The position numbers and the translations under genes are program-made. Below are positions 32,372 through 44,200 of a stretch of DNA of 64,000 bases, in pieces (positions within the stretch are counted from its first letter, which is position 1; each line of letters opens with the position of its first letter). Where the stretch lies: contig JBBMNZ010000015.1 in assembly GCA_037954325.1 (NCBI GenBank), positions 11,262,501-11,326,500 of the forward strand, in the 5' to 3' direction. The notes beneath the pieces are model-generated. The model was given only the letters and a program-made list of their open reading frames with translations, did no database searches and was not told where the DNA came from. This stretch comes from Fistularia commersonii. Taxonomy: Eukaryota > Chordata > Actinopteri > Syngnathiformes > Fistulariidae.

Positions 32372-34479
32372 AGCTGCTAAACAACTTAGAACACCGTTAT
32401 TACATAGGAATGTGACTTGGACAGTGGAATTTAACAGGAACACACACACACACACAAACACATACATACACACACACATTTATATATATATATAAATATA
32501 ACAGTTATAAAAACACCGTCATTAAATACCATGTTAATGTGACTTGGAAACTGAAACTTAGACACGCACACATGCAGATGCAAAACTGTCTATAACACGG
32601 TAATTACATGAAAATTTGAACTCTGGATTCAAATTTAAAACAAGACCTGTTTGTCCTCTGGAGCAGATGTTTGATTAGCTTTGAAGCTCCTCTGTGGACT
32701 TACAGGTGAGCTCCAGACGGTCGCCGTCAAGTCGCGCCTGCTGCGGCCGGATGCCGAAGTCCACGCCAGCCGTGTCCAGGTTCCTCTGGTGGGTCTTGAC
32801 GTTGAAGGAGGTCGGTGACCTGCAGTGGTCCCGCAGCCACAGGAAGTCCAGGTGCATCCGCATCGAGCCCACACTCAGCTCTGAGGGAAATCAGGAAGTT
32901 ATTCTTCAGATATTCTTCAGAAATTAATTTGCATTATTTGTCTTACAAGTCTAATTTGCTGTTCACCTCAGGGGTCACATTAGCCATCATCTGCCTCCAT
33001 CCAACCCCCTTCACATAAAAAGAATAATTTTCATAATCATTATCATTCTTATTTATAATGTTATTATCATCATTCTTATCATCCCTTATTGTTATTATTA
33101 TTATAAGCCTTGTCAATCTTATTGTTATTATTATTATTACCTTAGTGTTTGTTGATGTATTATATAACAATATTTTTCTTACTATGTTGCTATTATTGAT
33201 AATCACTACATAAAATTTTAAAAAGCCAAACACACTGTATGAGAATTAGATCTAAAACAGATGATTAAAAATAAAATTCAATCGAAATAAATTGAAATTA
33301 AAATTTAATTGGATGGTTTTTTTTTCTGACAAATAATTAGGACACAAAGCAGTGGCAATAAAAAAAACAATAATTCTAATTACATCGAAAAAGATGGTGG
33401 CAAATTCAAAAATGAATCTTTAAAAAGTGGGATTCATGTTTTCAAGCATTTGAATTTGAATTCACACGTATGATATTTTCTAGAAAAAGATATGTATCTG
33501 ATGTTTAAAAAACAACCAACGGTTAACATGAAAATAAATTCAATTAAAAATTAAATGTGATACTTTTCAGGTTTCAGAAAAAAATGAAAAGAAACCAAGT
33601 TGAAATTAACTAAAACGCATTTCAAAAATGGAATTAAAACATTTCCAGTAAAGTCAAATAAAATTACGATAAATGTTTCTTTTTTTGTCTGTAACTTTTT
33701 TCTATTAAAAAAACCAAACCCCAAAAGTGACAGCGAAAACATTTGCGAAAATACCAATTTGAGAAAAATGATTAATTCAATTACATTTCGAATTAAATAT
33801 TATTCACGAGAGAGAAAAACATTGAAAAAAGACTAAATAAATTATGGCACATATATATAAAAATATATATAAAATATAAATATATTTAAATATAGCATAT
33901 ATATAAAATATATATGAAAAAAAAGTTAAAATGAAATAAAACCAATTAAAAATCAAACATGATATTTCCCTTGTAAAAAAAAATGGAGAGAAACCAAGTT
34001 GAAATTTATCAGAATGTATTTTCAAAAAAGACATAAAAACATGTATGGTAAAGTTATATCAAATTATGTTTAAATGTTTTTTTTGTCAATATTTTTTTCG
34101 ATATACATTTTAACACCAAAAGAAAAAATAAAATCTGGAAAAACTTCAATTTGAGAAAAATTATAATTATAAATTATTATAATTTCAAATTAGATATTCA
34201 CGAAAAAAAACATTGAAAAAAATATAACACAAATAAATATCTCTATAATTTCATGCACAGGTTAAAATCTAAATAAAATAAAGGGTTTAAAAAAAATGCG
34301 CAAACAGATCCCCAATCGAAACGGCGCTCACCCAGGAAGTCATCGTGCACGCGCAGTGGGCCCGGGTTCGCGTGCGCGGAGGAGGCTCGCGCGGGAACCG
34401 CGGCGGGGGCGCGGGGTCGCCGCCACCGCCAACGCCGAGCGGCGGCGGCGACCGAGAGCCTTCGGAGAGACGCCAGCAT
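28192..34479 (-). CDS. tmlhe: trimethyllysine dioxygenase, mitochondrial, seven exons, 410 aa
   Basis: Catalyses the first step of carnitine synthesis: Fe(II)- and 2-oxoglutarate-dependent 3-hydroxylation of N6-trimethyllysine in mitochondria. Exons in transcript order: 34479-34332, 32880-32704, 31197-30918, 30832-30713, 30070-29834, 28541-28403, 28323-28192; every phase joins and the sum is 411 codons with the stop. Residues 1-35 are Arg/Ala-rich with no acids, fitting a mitochondrial presequence. The N-terminal DUF971-like domain contains FLWLRDHCRSPTSFN. The TauD/TfdA domain carries HTDT (His231, Asp233) and VLHGRE (His378). Spacing between first and last ligand is 147 residues, as in human TMLHE. 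RYNNYDRAV and LRRPENELWVKL are family signatures separating it from the paralogue BBOX1. An in-frame upstream ATG exists at 34636-34638; I chose 34479 because translation from it begins the Arg-rich leader. Confidence 0.96.
28403..28541 (-). CDS. tmlhe: tmlhe exon 6
   Basis: Residues 322-367, YNNYDRAVIDTVPRPLVRRW through LRRPENELWVKLSPGT. The acceptor is GGCAG and the donor ACC|GTAAGG. The following intron is only 79 bp. Confidence 0.95.
28542..29833 (-). repeat. tmlhe intron 5, mostly an 'ataatattgcagtaatac' satellite
   Basis: About 28740-29820 consists of imperfect units of roughly 35-60 bp built on 'tattatagtataataatatt' and 'gcagtaatacttggtgtta'. Nothing else was recognised. Confidence 0.8.
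29834..30070 (-). CDS. tmlhe: tmlhe exon 5
   Basis: Residues 243-320, IQVFHCLKHEGTGGRTLLVD through HMSAVGPLLSVFPWNSELYM. This is the jelly-roll core, with the conserved GGRTLLVDGF segment. The acceptor is CTCAG and the donor CG|GTGGGT. Confidence 0.95.
30071..30712 (-). other. tmlhe intron 4
   Basis: AT-rich intron with homopolymer runs and no recognised element. Confidence 0.7.
30713..30832 (-). CDS. tmlhe: tmlhe exon 4 (HxD iron ligands)
   Basis: Residues 203-241, ETTYGRMWCFTSDFSRGDTA through LALDRHTDTSYFQEPC. His231 and Asp233 are the first two iron ligands. The acceptor is GAAG and the donor GG|GTGAGT. The intron before it is 85 bp. Confidence 0.95.
30918..31197 (-). CDS. tmlhe: tmlhe exon 3
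   Basis: Residues 110-201, PDGHVTEYSLSWLAENTYEG through LLYGVAFVSGVP to RRVSLI. It links the N-terminal domain to the dioxygenase fold. The acceptor is CATCAG and the donor AG|GTACCC. Confidence 0.94.
31198..32703 (-). repeat. tmlhe intron 2: T-rich degenerate repeats and (GT)n
   Basis: About 31380-32100 has imperfect ~75-90 bp units with 'aatcagaccatcactttaat' and 'agcatttttgat' words. (GT)n is at 32311-32370, with CA-rich tracts at 32440-32480. Nothing else was recognised. Confidence 0.7.
32704..32880 (-). CDS. tmlhe: tmlhe exon 2 (N-terminal domain)
   Basis: Residues 51-108, LSVGSMRMHLDFLWLRDHCR through KTHQRNLDTAGVDFGIRP. WLRDHCR is the hallmark of the gamma-butyrobetaine hydroxylase/TMLHE N-terminal domain. 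The acceptor is CCTCAG and the donor ACCT|GTAAGT. Confidence 0.95.
32881..34331 (-). other. tmlhe intron 1
   Basis: AT-rich. Two related ~350-450 bp blocks (about 33530-33840 and 33920-34240) both contain 'gagaaaccaagttgaaatt', 'aaaaacattgaaaaaa' and 'ccaatttgagaaaaat'-like words, so this looks like an internal duplication. (AT)n is near 33850-33915. Confidence 0.65.
34332..34479 (-). CDS. tmlhe: tmlhe exon 1 (mitochondrial leader)
   Basis: Residues 1-49, MLASLRRLSVAAAARRWRWR with PLRVHDDFL at the end, plus the first base of Glu50. The donor is CTGG|GTGAGC. The block is CpG-rich, consistent with a promoter-proximal exon. Confidence 0.9.
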
Positions 34480-34720
34480 CCACGGAAGAGAACCGGGAGG
34501 AGAAAACGGCAGGAGACCGTCCGGGCAGCTGAACGTCCCAACTTGGAATCGACTTTGAACCCCTGCGGGTCTCTTCCGGTCATGTGGTCCGAAACCGTTT
34601 CCAGGAGAACCGAACCTGGAAAGAAATAGCGGCAACAACTTCCGGTATCGTTACGTAGGTCTTTTAGCCTTACGATACCCGGATGTTACGCCCGGGGCAT
34701 CGGATGGGGGGGGGTCTGTG
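34480..34720 (-). promoter_or_regulatory. tmlhe: tmlhe promoter and 5' untranslated region
   Basis: A CpG-rich block surrounds the first exon. ETS-type cores occur at about 34576-34581 (cttccgg) and 34639-34644 (ttccgg). No TATA box is evident. The transcription start is not determined. Confidence 0.45.
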
Positions 34721-35155
34721 CCTTAAAATTAATAAAATTGAAATAGGTTTATTTAACACATTCACTTAGTTTACAAATAGGAATAACTGTGTAATAACGA
34801 CATTAAATGTGCCGTTATTTATTAACTGTTGGGTAATTAAGACAGCAAAAAAGGGGGTTTTAATTTATGAAACAATAAGCATTTAAAAATAATAAATACG
34901 ATTCATGGTGACTGTTTTGAAATGCATTTTTTTTCTCTTCAAGGCAAAAGTGAAATGTATGGTGATTGTGATCGATTGTGAATGATCGACAGGGAATGAT
35001 CGACAGGGAATGATCGATGATTGACAGCACGCAAACAGGTGCGTAAACAAGAACAGGCGGGGAGTTTGGGGGTTGCGCCCTCTAGTGGCCGGAAGGAGTA
35101 ATTGCAAAAACAAGGAGAAGCATCAACCGGATTTTCCAAAAATCATTATTATCAT
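34721..35155. other. tmlhe-mpp1 spacer
   Basis: AT-rich DNA with a small tandem 'gaatgatcgacaggg' repeat at about 34981-35025. No gene was seen. Confidence 0.5.
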
Positions 35156-36240
35156 TAATAGTAGTAGTAGTAGTAGTAGTAGCTCTACTCATTTGATTAG
35201 ATTGATGGCACAAGTTCTTTCCTCTGAGCTCTTCCCTTCTGTATCCTCTTCCCTCACTCCTTCTAACTTCATGTCCTCTTTCACGACATCCATACATCTT
35301 CTCCTTTGGTATCTTGTGGACCTCCTGCCTGGCAGCTCCAGCCCCAGCATCCTTCTACCAATGAATAGTATTTCAGTCTGGGTTCTCTGACCTCCTCTCC
35401 AAAACACTTAACATGTGCTGTCCCTCTGATGGACTCATGCCAGATCCTATCCATTCTCATCATCCTTGGCATCTTCATCTCTGCAATCTCAAGCTCTGCT
35501 TTCTGTCTTCTCCTAAACTCCACTGTCTCCAAACCAGACAACATGGCAGGTCATCGCTGACTTGTAAACCTTTCACCTTATCAGCCCTGACACTTTTCTC
35601 CACCCGTTTCAACCTGCTTGAACTCGTTTCTTCACCTCTTCTCCTTCACCTCTTCATCATTCTGGACTGTTTACCCTAAGTACCTGAAATCTTTGACCTT
35701 TTTGATCTCTACTCCCTGTAGCCTCATAGTTCTCCTTGGGTTCCCCTCATTCAAACACATACCTCCTGTCAAATCTTCATTCCTCTCCCTTCCAGAGCAT
35801 ACCTCCAACTCTCTTGATGTTCCACAACCTGTTCCCACTACAGATCTGCCAGCCTGTCCATCACCACTGCAAACAAGAAGAGGCACAGAGAAGACCCCAG
35901 ATGTAGTCCCATCTCCACCTTAAACTTCTCTGTTGCCCCTACAGCACACCTCACTCTGCCTCACAGCATGCATACATGTCCTGCACCAGTCTAACATACC
36001 ACTCCAGACTTCCTCACACAGTACCAAAGTTCCTTTCTCGACACCCCGACTTATGCTTTTTCTAGGTCTATGATGACACAACGCAGCTCCCTCTGACTTT
36101 CTCTGATCTTCTCAACCAGCATTCTGAAACCAAATACTGCATCTTTCCCACTCTTTCTAGGCCTGGACCCATAAAGCCGCTCGCAAATACTGACTTCTCT
36201 CAGTTTAGTTTCCACTGCTTTTCAACAAGAGGCCTAGACC
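35156..36240 (-). mobile_element. LINE 3' half, minus orientation, with (TAC)n-type tail
   Basis: Reading the minus strand, the copy runs through reverse-transcriptase-like DNA (36.2-35.8 kb), then a segment reading like GNPRRTMRLQGVEIKKVKDF at about 35700-35760, SVAELEIAEMKMPRMMRMDR at about 35450-35500 and ARGTAHVKCF at about 35410. It ends at LPGRRSTRYQRRRCMDVVKED and a (CTA)n tail at 35158-35181. Frames are broken. It is the same family as the 7.6-kb copy and the longest copy in the window. Confidence 0.85.
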
Positions 36241-36279
36241 TGAGCTGTCAATATTATATTTTGTAAATAATTCTTCTTG

Positions 36280-36450
36280 GATTCCTGGTTGGAGGATCTT
36301 TTTGTGTGAAGTGTCTGTGTTCTCCCCGTGTCTACGTGGGGTTCCTCAGGGTTCTCCGGGTTCCTTACACAGTCCAAACACATGCAGAAGGTTCATAGAG
36401 ACCACACATGGTCCAGATGCATGAATTAAAGTGAATGGTTTTGTGCCTGT
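36280..36450. repeat. truncated copy of the dispersed 'gttctccccgtgtct' repeat
   Basis: Contains the ordered words 'gtgttctccccgtgtct', 'gggttctccgggttcc', 'acagtccaaacacatgcag' and 'catggtccagatgcatgaat', then stops before any minisatellite expansion. It shows the head-to-middle order of the element that is expanded elsewhere in the window. Confidence 0.65.
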
Positions 36451-36488
36451 AAACCTTGAAAAACGTGATATTATATATATTTAATATA

Positions 36489-36843
36489 TACTGCTCAAAA
36501 AAATAAAGGGAACACTTGAACAACACAATGTAACTCCAAGTCAATCACACTTCTGTGAAATCATAGTGTCCACTCAGGAAGCAACACAGATTCATTTTGA
36601 CTTGTTTTAAAGACATTACATCAAAGTTGGATCAGCCTGGAGTTTGTTTTTACACTTTAATTTTGAGTGTGATTCTTATCCAGACCTCCATGGGTTGATA
36701 CAATTGATTTCCATTGATCATTTTTGTGTGATTTTGTTGTCAGCACATTCAACTGTGTAAAGAGCAAAGTATTTCATAAGAATATTTCATTCATTTAGAT
36801 CTAGGATGTGTTTTAAGTGTTCCCTTTATTTTTTTGAGCAGTG
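36489..36843. mobile_element. Tc1/mariner deletion derivative (MITE-like), 355 bp
   Basis: Perfect 28-bp terminal inverted repeats at 36490-36517 and 36815-36842 (starting ACTGCTCAAAAAAATAAAGG) are flanked by TA target duplications at 36487-36488 and 36844-36845. The inner ends match the untranslated ends of a Tc1-like transposon found in fish and frogs, joined after loss of the transposase gene near 36590. It is non-autonomous. Confidence 0.93.
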
Positions 36844-36894
36844 TATATTGTCAAAAATGTGATATGAAATGAAACCGTTAACTTGATATCTCCA

Positions 36895-37707
36895 TCCGTG
36901 ACGTCCCGCCGCAGCCTCCCGGAGACGCGATGACGTCATTTTACGTCACGGCGAGTTGAACGACCCTCTTCGTCACGACACGCGGAACGTGGGTTTTATG
37001 TCTCCGGACGCCAATCCAGTCTTCTCCCTCTTCTCCTCCCTTCTTTCTCCTCCTCCTTTTTCTTTCTCCTCGTCGCCGCGCAGTTCGGCCCGCTGCGGTA
37101 GTGGTGCGTTCACGGCGGTCGGAATTCCGGCCGCTCGGATTTGGGCGATTTGGAAAAAGGAAAAGTGTAAGTGTGTGTCTGTGTTTTTACAAGAAACTGG
37201 AATTTCAGCAGTGGTTCTCCTGCTTGGGTTCTCCATGTTTTCCCTCCTGGGCTCCCCCATTTTCTCCTGCCTGTTATTTCCCCCATGTTCTCCCTCCTGG
37301 GTTCTCCCACGCCGTGTGCAGGCGTGGATGTCAGGGTTGGCCGTGACCGCTTGATTGACATCCACACCCGCTCCTCGACATGCTCTGAATGCCTACGACC
37401 TCATGAATGCATGAATATTGTTATTATGCTAAACGATCGTGTTCTGATCAACCCAGAGTAGCGGCGCGTCCGAGCCTGCGCTCCGGTCCTTGAACGCACC
37501 TCCCCGGCCCCTCCCCCTCGGATAGCGGCGCCTGTTTCCGGCTCCGCAGCGGCTCTGCGAACCCTCGGACTCCCGGCGGGGGTTGGAGGAGGGGGGGGTC
37601 CGCCCTTCATCACCACCTTCCTCCTCCTCTTCCTCCTGCAGCTGCGCGGACCTTGCACAATCGTGCGTGTGCGTGTGCGCGCCCCGCCAGCCTTTGACCG
37701 GGAAGCG
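36895..37707 (+). promoter_or_regulatory. mpp1: mpp1 upstream region with CRE pair
   Basis: 36931-36938 is the palindromic cAMP-response element TGACGTCA, followed by TACGTCAC at 36942-36949. 37020-37150 is CT-rich and then CpG-rich. 37205-37310 has three units of the 'gggttctccatgttctcc' repeat also found at 50.5-51.0 kb. 37455-37700 is GC-rich and leads into the mpp1 ATG, with 'gcagctgcgcg' near 37640 a possible acceptor. Which part is the transcription start is not known. Confidence 0.45.
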
Positions 37708-37830
37708 ATGACGTTGAAGTCCAATAAGAAGGAGCCCGCGGCGGCGCTGGAGTCCGTCAGCAGCGTCCGCTCGGCCCTCTCCGACCTCTACCTGGAGCAG
37801 CTCCTTCAAAATAAAACCGCCGGAGAAAAG
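37708..37830 (+). CDS. mpp1: mpp1 exon 1
   Basis: Residues 1-41, MTLKSNKKEPAA through SALSDLYLEQLLQNK. MTLK and ALSDLYLE are conserved with human MPP1, which fixes the start. The donor is AAG|GTAGGA. Confidence 0.95.
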
Positions 37831-38656
37831 GTAGGAGCCACTTCCGGCCACCTTTTATTATTGTTATTTTTTGATATTTATGAGCGGTTAAATGAGAGGA
37901 AAACGCGTTTGTTTGTTTGTTTTTTTAAGATTTTCCGTGTACTTTCGGTAACCTGACACGCCGCGGAGGAGGGAGGGTTGTTTATCCCTCCGCGAAGATA
38001 GCTAAAAATAGACCCCCTCCCCTTCTTACTGTGTGTGTTTGTGTGCAAGCGTGTGTGTGTGTGTACAGTGTTGTTTCGACGTGACCGCGCTGAAAACACG
38101 TTTAAAAAAATTGATCGATTCAATGGATTGATTTAAAAAAAAAAATCAAAAGATAATAAAAAAAAAATTTTAAAAAAAGCGGAAGTGGCCAAAATAAAAG
38201 CACAGAAAGAACCCGGATGGCTCGGCCCGCGTCGGATTCGTCGCACATTCGGGTTTTGGCGTCTTTTTAATTTTTGTTTTTTAAATTTGTGTTTTAAAAC
38301 ACACGCACACGCGCGTCACGTGGCTGCGGGGGGGCGGCCGCGCGATGGGATAAAAAGTAGCGACTCAGCAGGTCCGCGGCCACGTGACCGGAAGAGACAC
38401 CGTGTGAGTGAGAATATGTAGGATAAATAAAAATTATGCTGAGAATAATGATAATGCAAATAATAATAATTAAATTTGAATTAATTAAGGGTGCGTTGGA
38501 GAAATAAATCAATAATCTGTTTATATCCCGATAATTTGACAAAATGTATGTTGTTTGATTTTGAAATTTCTTGGAAAACAGATACATTTTAACCCTATAT
38601 ATGTATGTGTGTATGTATTTATGTGTGTGTATATATATATATCTATATACATATAG

Positions 38657-38716
<60 letters not shown>

Positions 38717-41240
38717 ATGAATACATAGAGAGAGAGAGAGAATAGATCGAACTGATTTAAGGTTAAATCACAAGATAAAGAAAATACTTTTAAAATGTTC
38801 TGAAACAATTAATTAAAAAATGGAATGTAATAACATGAAGTAAAGTCGGCAAATGAAATTTGAAATTAAGAGTAAAGTGGATTTAAAGCATTGTGTTTCT
38901 GGGTTTTTTCTGTTTTTTCTTAAAGAGTGACTTAAACTAAAAGGCCAAGAATGAACCTGAAAATCAGTGGGGGGGGGGAAAAAGGGAATAAAACCTTGAA
39001 GGGATCAGGTTTCAGGGGCGGCGGGCGTGGCTGTGAACGGCTGTGAATGTGAAGAGTCAGCAGCAGCATCAGCGGCGAGGGAACGCCACTTCCTGGTTGC
39101 CTTGACCCGTTTGGTCATGTGATCGCTGAAGGGCTCTTGTTATTTTTCCAAGTGTTAATAAGATAATGTGATATCATAAATAGCTTTTGCAGAAAAACAA
39201 CCTGGGAGTTTGATCGACATCACATCTTAAATATTTAACGAATAGTAGTCGAAATATTTGCAAAAAAAGAGACTCGTTATTGTGATAAATGACCTCAATT
39301 TGGAAATGTTCATTCATTCATCATCTGTTCACCCTGTCATTCACACATATGGACAGTTCGGTCTGGGGTCGGCGGGGTCACGTGACCGTCTGCCCGCCGC
39401 GCAGCTTCGATTTAATCATGCTCCTTTGTCTTTGGAAAACAAACCCTTTGAATGCAACTTTATTGACGCTTTCAAAAAGGAAGTGTTGCTTGGCGCGACC
39501 AGACGGAAGAATACACACACACAGGAGTCATTTATAGATATATAAGATTTATGCGCGCGTGTGTGTGTGTGTGTGTATGCAACTCTTTTGCAATACTTTT
39601 CTTGTCGTTGCACAAAATGCAACAAAACTTGGATGTAGACGTTTATTTCAAATTAGCTGGCATATTATTTTATGTCCAGCAAATATATTTTTAAAAACTC
39701 TAAAGAATTAATGAATAAATCATCAAAATAAATGACGTGTGAGTTGACATTTTGGTCCATAAATTAATATTTCTATTCAAATATTATTTCAATCGAATGC
39801 AACAGACAGACATTTCAAATTTGCTTATATTCACTTTTTCAAATGAGGGCGACCTTGAATGTGGGGAAAAAAATAATCACCTGTCTCCACGGTGACGTGG
39901 ACACGATGGCGCCGGCGGAGCCTAATGGGGCGTGTTAACGGCGGGGTTAATGTTCAACCTGGGGAACAGATGTCCACGGCAGCGTCTGTCTCACGGCGTC
40001 CGTCTCCCTACCTGCTTCTCGCCAGGCGGCCATGCAGACGCACGAGAGCCGGGGCGGCGAGGTTTTCACTAACGGCAGCGCCGGGCAGCCCAACGGCAGC
40101 GACCTGCTCAAGATGAAGGAGGTGGCCTTTGAGAAGAACCCTTCGGAGCCCATGGTGCGTTCATGGACCACATGCAAGCACACACACATAGACACACACT
40201 GGCAGAGGGATACACACAAAAAACAATATACTGCACTATACATACACATACACACACAAAGAAATACAAAGCACACATTGACACACAAACATACAGACTC
40301 AGGGATACACACACAAACAAACAATATTCTGCACTGTACACAAACAAAATATGCAAAAGGATGCATGGACAAACACACACACAAAAACCTACAGACTAAA
40401 TCACTAAAGACACACACACACATACAGACAGACACACAAAGACAGACTGAATCACACAACCACACACAGCCCAGACACGCACACATGGATACGCAAACAA
40501 GCATTATACTGCACTACACACATAGACACACACACACAAAGAAATACAAAAGCACAGATGGAAACACAACACACACTCACAGACTACAGACACAGGGATA
40601 CAAACATAAAATAGTATACTGCACTATACACACACAAAAATAAATACACAAGCACACATGCACAATCACACAGGGATGCAAGTATATTCAGTCTGTCAGT
40701 GTGTGTCTACACACATAGACACACACTGACAGACTGAGTCACACAAGCACACACATACAGAAGTACACATGAGCACACAAAAACAATATACAGCACCATA
40801 GACACACACAAAAAGAAATGCACAAGCACACATGGACACACACACACACACAGTATCAGACAATAACACAAAACACAGGGATACACATGCAAATAATATC
40901 AAAAAATATACTGTACTATACACACACAAAAAGAAATACACAAGCACACATGGACACTCACACCGGGATGCACACGCAACAAATATACTGCACTACACAC
41001 ACATAGGCACACACTGACAAACTAAGTCACACACACACGCAAACATAATATACTGCACAATACACACACACTTTGACACAAAGATACACACACTATACAG
41101 AGAGTCACACATGGATACAGGGACACACAAATGCAGAAACGCATGGTGACGCTCACAACATGACACATGCACATGAGCACACCTGGACAAACACACAAAC
41201 ACAGAGTTATCATTTCAAAATGGGATTTGTGCATCCAAGT

Positions 41241-41286
<46 letters not shown>

Positions 41287-44200
41287 CGCTTGCGTGCATA
41301 CAGGGGGTCACTCTGAAGCTGAACGACAAACAGAGGTGCACGGTGGCCCGGATATTGCACGGCGGTATGATTCACCGGCAAGGTACTTCATCATCCATGT
41401 ACCACACACACACATACACACACACAGCTATCACAAAATACAGCTATCACAAAATACATCGGTTTAAGATCAATATTTATCAATCTCCTGTATTCGAACT
41501 CCACTGGTAACCGCTCATCTCCTAGTTAGCGGTTTTCATTTAATTTATGTCACAAGTGTTTTCATGCAGTTTCTTCCTGACAATTACCATGTCACTTTTG
41601 CAAATTTTTCAATCTGACTTTATTGCCTTTTTTCCTAATTTTAGGCATTTTTTTGCATTTCTCTACTAATAGAGACTAAGCTAAATTGTTATTTCAGTAG
41701 CTACTTTTTTAGGAACTTTATTGTTAATTTAATAGCAAGTTGTATTGTCAATTAAACAGGTATTGTATTGCTAATTAATTAGCTACTTTTTAAGAAATGT
41801 TATTGCTAATTTAAAAGCTCCTTTTTTATGGGATTTTATTGTCGTTTTAATAGCAAGTTGTATTGTTGATTTTAACAATTTCATTGCTGATTTAGTAGCC
41901 ACTTTTGAAGAAATTTTATTGCTTATTTAAAATCCATTTTCTGCATTTTCTACTAATGTAAGTTTATTGCTACTTTAGTAGCTGATTTTTAATACATTCT
42001 ACTGCTAATTTAATAGGTACTTTTAAGGGATTTTATTGCTAATTTAAGAGCAAGTTGATTGTTAATTTAATAGTTATTTAATTACCTTTAAATAAGTCAT
42101 ATTGCTAATTTAATAGCTACCTTTTTAAGGAATTTTATTTCTAATTTAATAGCGACTTTTTAAGGGATTTTATTGCTAATTCACACTTGCTAATGTATTG
42201 CTAATAATAGTTATGTAATTGCTAATTTAATAGCCACTTTTAATAAATCTTCTTTTGAACTTGATTTCATTGCTAATGTAAAAGCCGATTGTATTAATTT
42301 AATACAGTCTTTTTAGCTTCATTGCTAATTCAAAGCCCTATCATATTAAATGTTTGATAGCTTAATTAATCGCAAATGTAATAGCTACTGTAATTGTATT
42401 GCTAATGTAATCACCATTTTTTAGGTACTTAGATTGCTAATATGATAGCAATCTTTTTTTGAAATGTATGGCAACATATTGTAATTTATTTTTTTCGTAT
42501 GTGTATATATATATATACATTTATACATATGTATATACATATAGATTTACAAATAATTCAGTGAATTTTGTGGCAGCGACAAATGAACAGCAAGTTTGGA
42601 AGACAATAAAAATGAAAATAAAAAATAAAATATATGTGAATATATAGTTTTTCTGAGATTTCAAACCTCTTCCTGTTCCTCAGGATCTCTGCACGAGGGT
42701 GACGAGATAGCGGAGATCAACGGGAAGAGCGTGACCAACCAGAGCGTGGACCAGCTAACCAAAATCCTGGTGAGCCTCCTCGGGCAAACACGGGAAAAAA
42801 AACAAAAAACTTTGTGGACTTGGAATCCGACGTGAAGTCAAACCGCGTTTGTGTGGCTCCCCAGAAAGAAACCAACGGCGTGGTCACGATGAAGATCATC
42901 CCCCACCAGCAGAGCAAATCCAGATTGTGCGAGGTGAGACTCGACTGCGCCCCGAGTGGCGAAAGACCAGAGACATCGATCTGATATCGATGCCCGTTTT
43001 TGTTTTGTTTTTTAAATGAATGAATTAATTTATCATTATTGTCGTTGTTAGCTCTAGCATGGGCTCCATGTTCTCCCTGTGTCTGCGTCTAAACATATGC
43101 AGAAGGTCCACTGGAGACCCTACATCGTCCAGATGTGTGAATGAAAGGGTGAATAGCTGTATGTCCCTATGTGATGGGAATGAGATGGCGAATGGATGTA
43201 TGTCCCTATGTGATGTCCGAATGAACGAGTGAATGATTGTATGTCTCTGATGTGTGAATGACAGGGTGAATGGTTGGATGAATAATTTTGTCTGATCTGA
43301 TGTGTATGACAGGGTGATAGGAGTTTACGCATGATATGTGAATGAGTGAGTAAATGTTTGTATGTTTAAAGGACATGTGAATGAAGGACATGTGAATGAA
43401 GGACATGTGAATGGTCATATGTCTCTGACTTATGAATGGCTGAATGTCCAGGGGGAACCCCGTCTCTCATCTAATCACAGCTTTGATTGTGACCATGAGT
43501 GCGGGATGAAGGAATATAGAAAATGAATGAATAAATGTGCTTTTTTAGCTTTTTCATGTTTATTTGCCACAAGCACAAACTTTTCGGAGGTTTTATCGGA
43601 ATTTAAACCCGCCGAGGTTCCTCACCGAGTAATTTTGCGAGGGTGAATTCTTCTGACTCTCTTCCATCCGGCTCCTGCCGTCTTCTTCCTCCCCACCAGG
43701 CGACTCCTCCATTAGTCGCGAGCGGACCAGGTGACTGCCACCACTGTAGCATTGTAGCTCCGTGTAGCTTTGAGCGTGAAGCACTCCGCTAGCGTGCTTC
43801 ACCCTGCCATCTGCTGGCCACAGCTGGTACTGCCAATAAAGCTCCCCGGACCCCCACATGAGGACTCCTCCTCATCCTGTTACCTTTCTCTTGTAGCGAC
43901 CACTACTGGCAACAAAGGGAAAACAACACCTACGGGTGCATGGGCATGAATTAGCGGCAGTGACCAGAGCACTGCTAAATCCCAAGGCCCCGTTGGAAAA
44001 CCTTGGGACTTGAAGGTCCACATGGGCCCATTGTCCCCATATCAGGAAATCTTTTTTTTTCATTTAGTCCTTTCTAATAACTTGCTAAAAACCTGTTGTC
44101 CTCATACGAGGACATACCACTCTTTTTACAAAACAGATGAATTCTGATGCTAACTGAAAATTACTAGTATTCATCGCGGCATGTCTCCATAAAGCTTGGG

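Noticed and set aside
36973..37365. 130-codon minus-strand frame upstream of mpp1
   Set aside because: Overlaps CT-rich promoter DNA and minisatellite units; charged low-complexity protein with no domain.
39947..40504. Long Cys/Val-rich minus-strand frame
   Set aside because: It is the reverse reading of the CA-rich minisatellite and antisense to mpp1 exon 2.
40032..40643. 203-codon frame starting in mpp1 exon 2 and running into intron 2
   Set aside because: Only the exon 2 part is coding; the rest is Thr-His translation of CA repeats.
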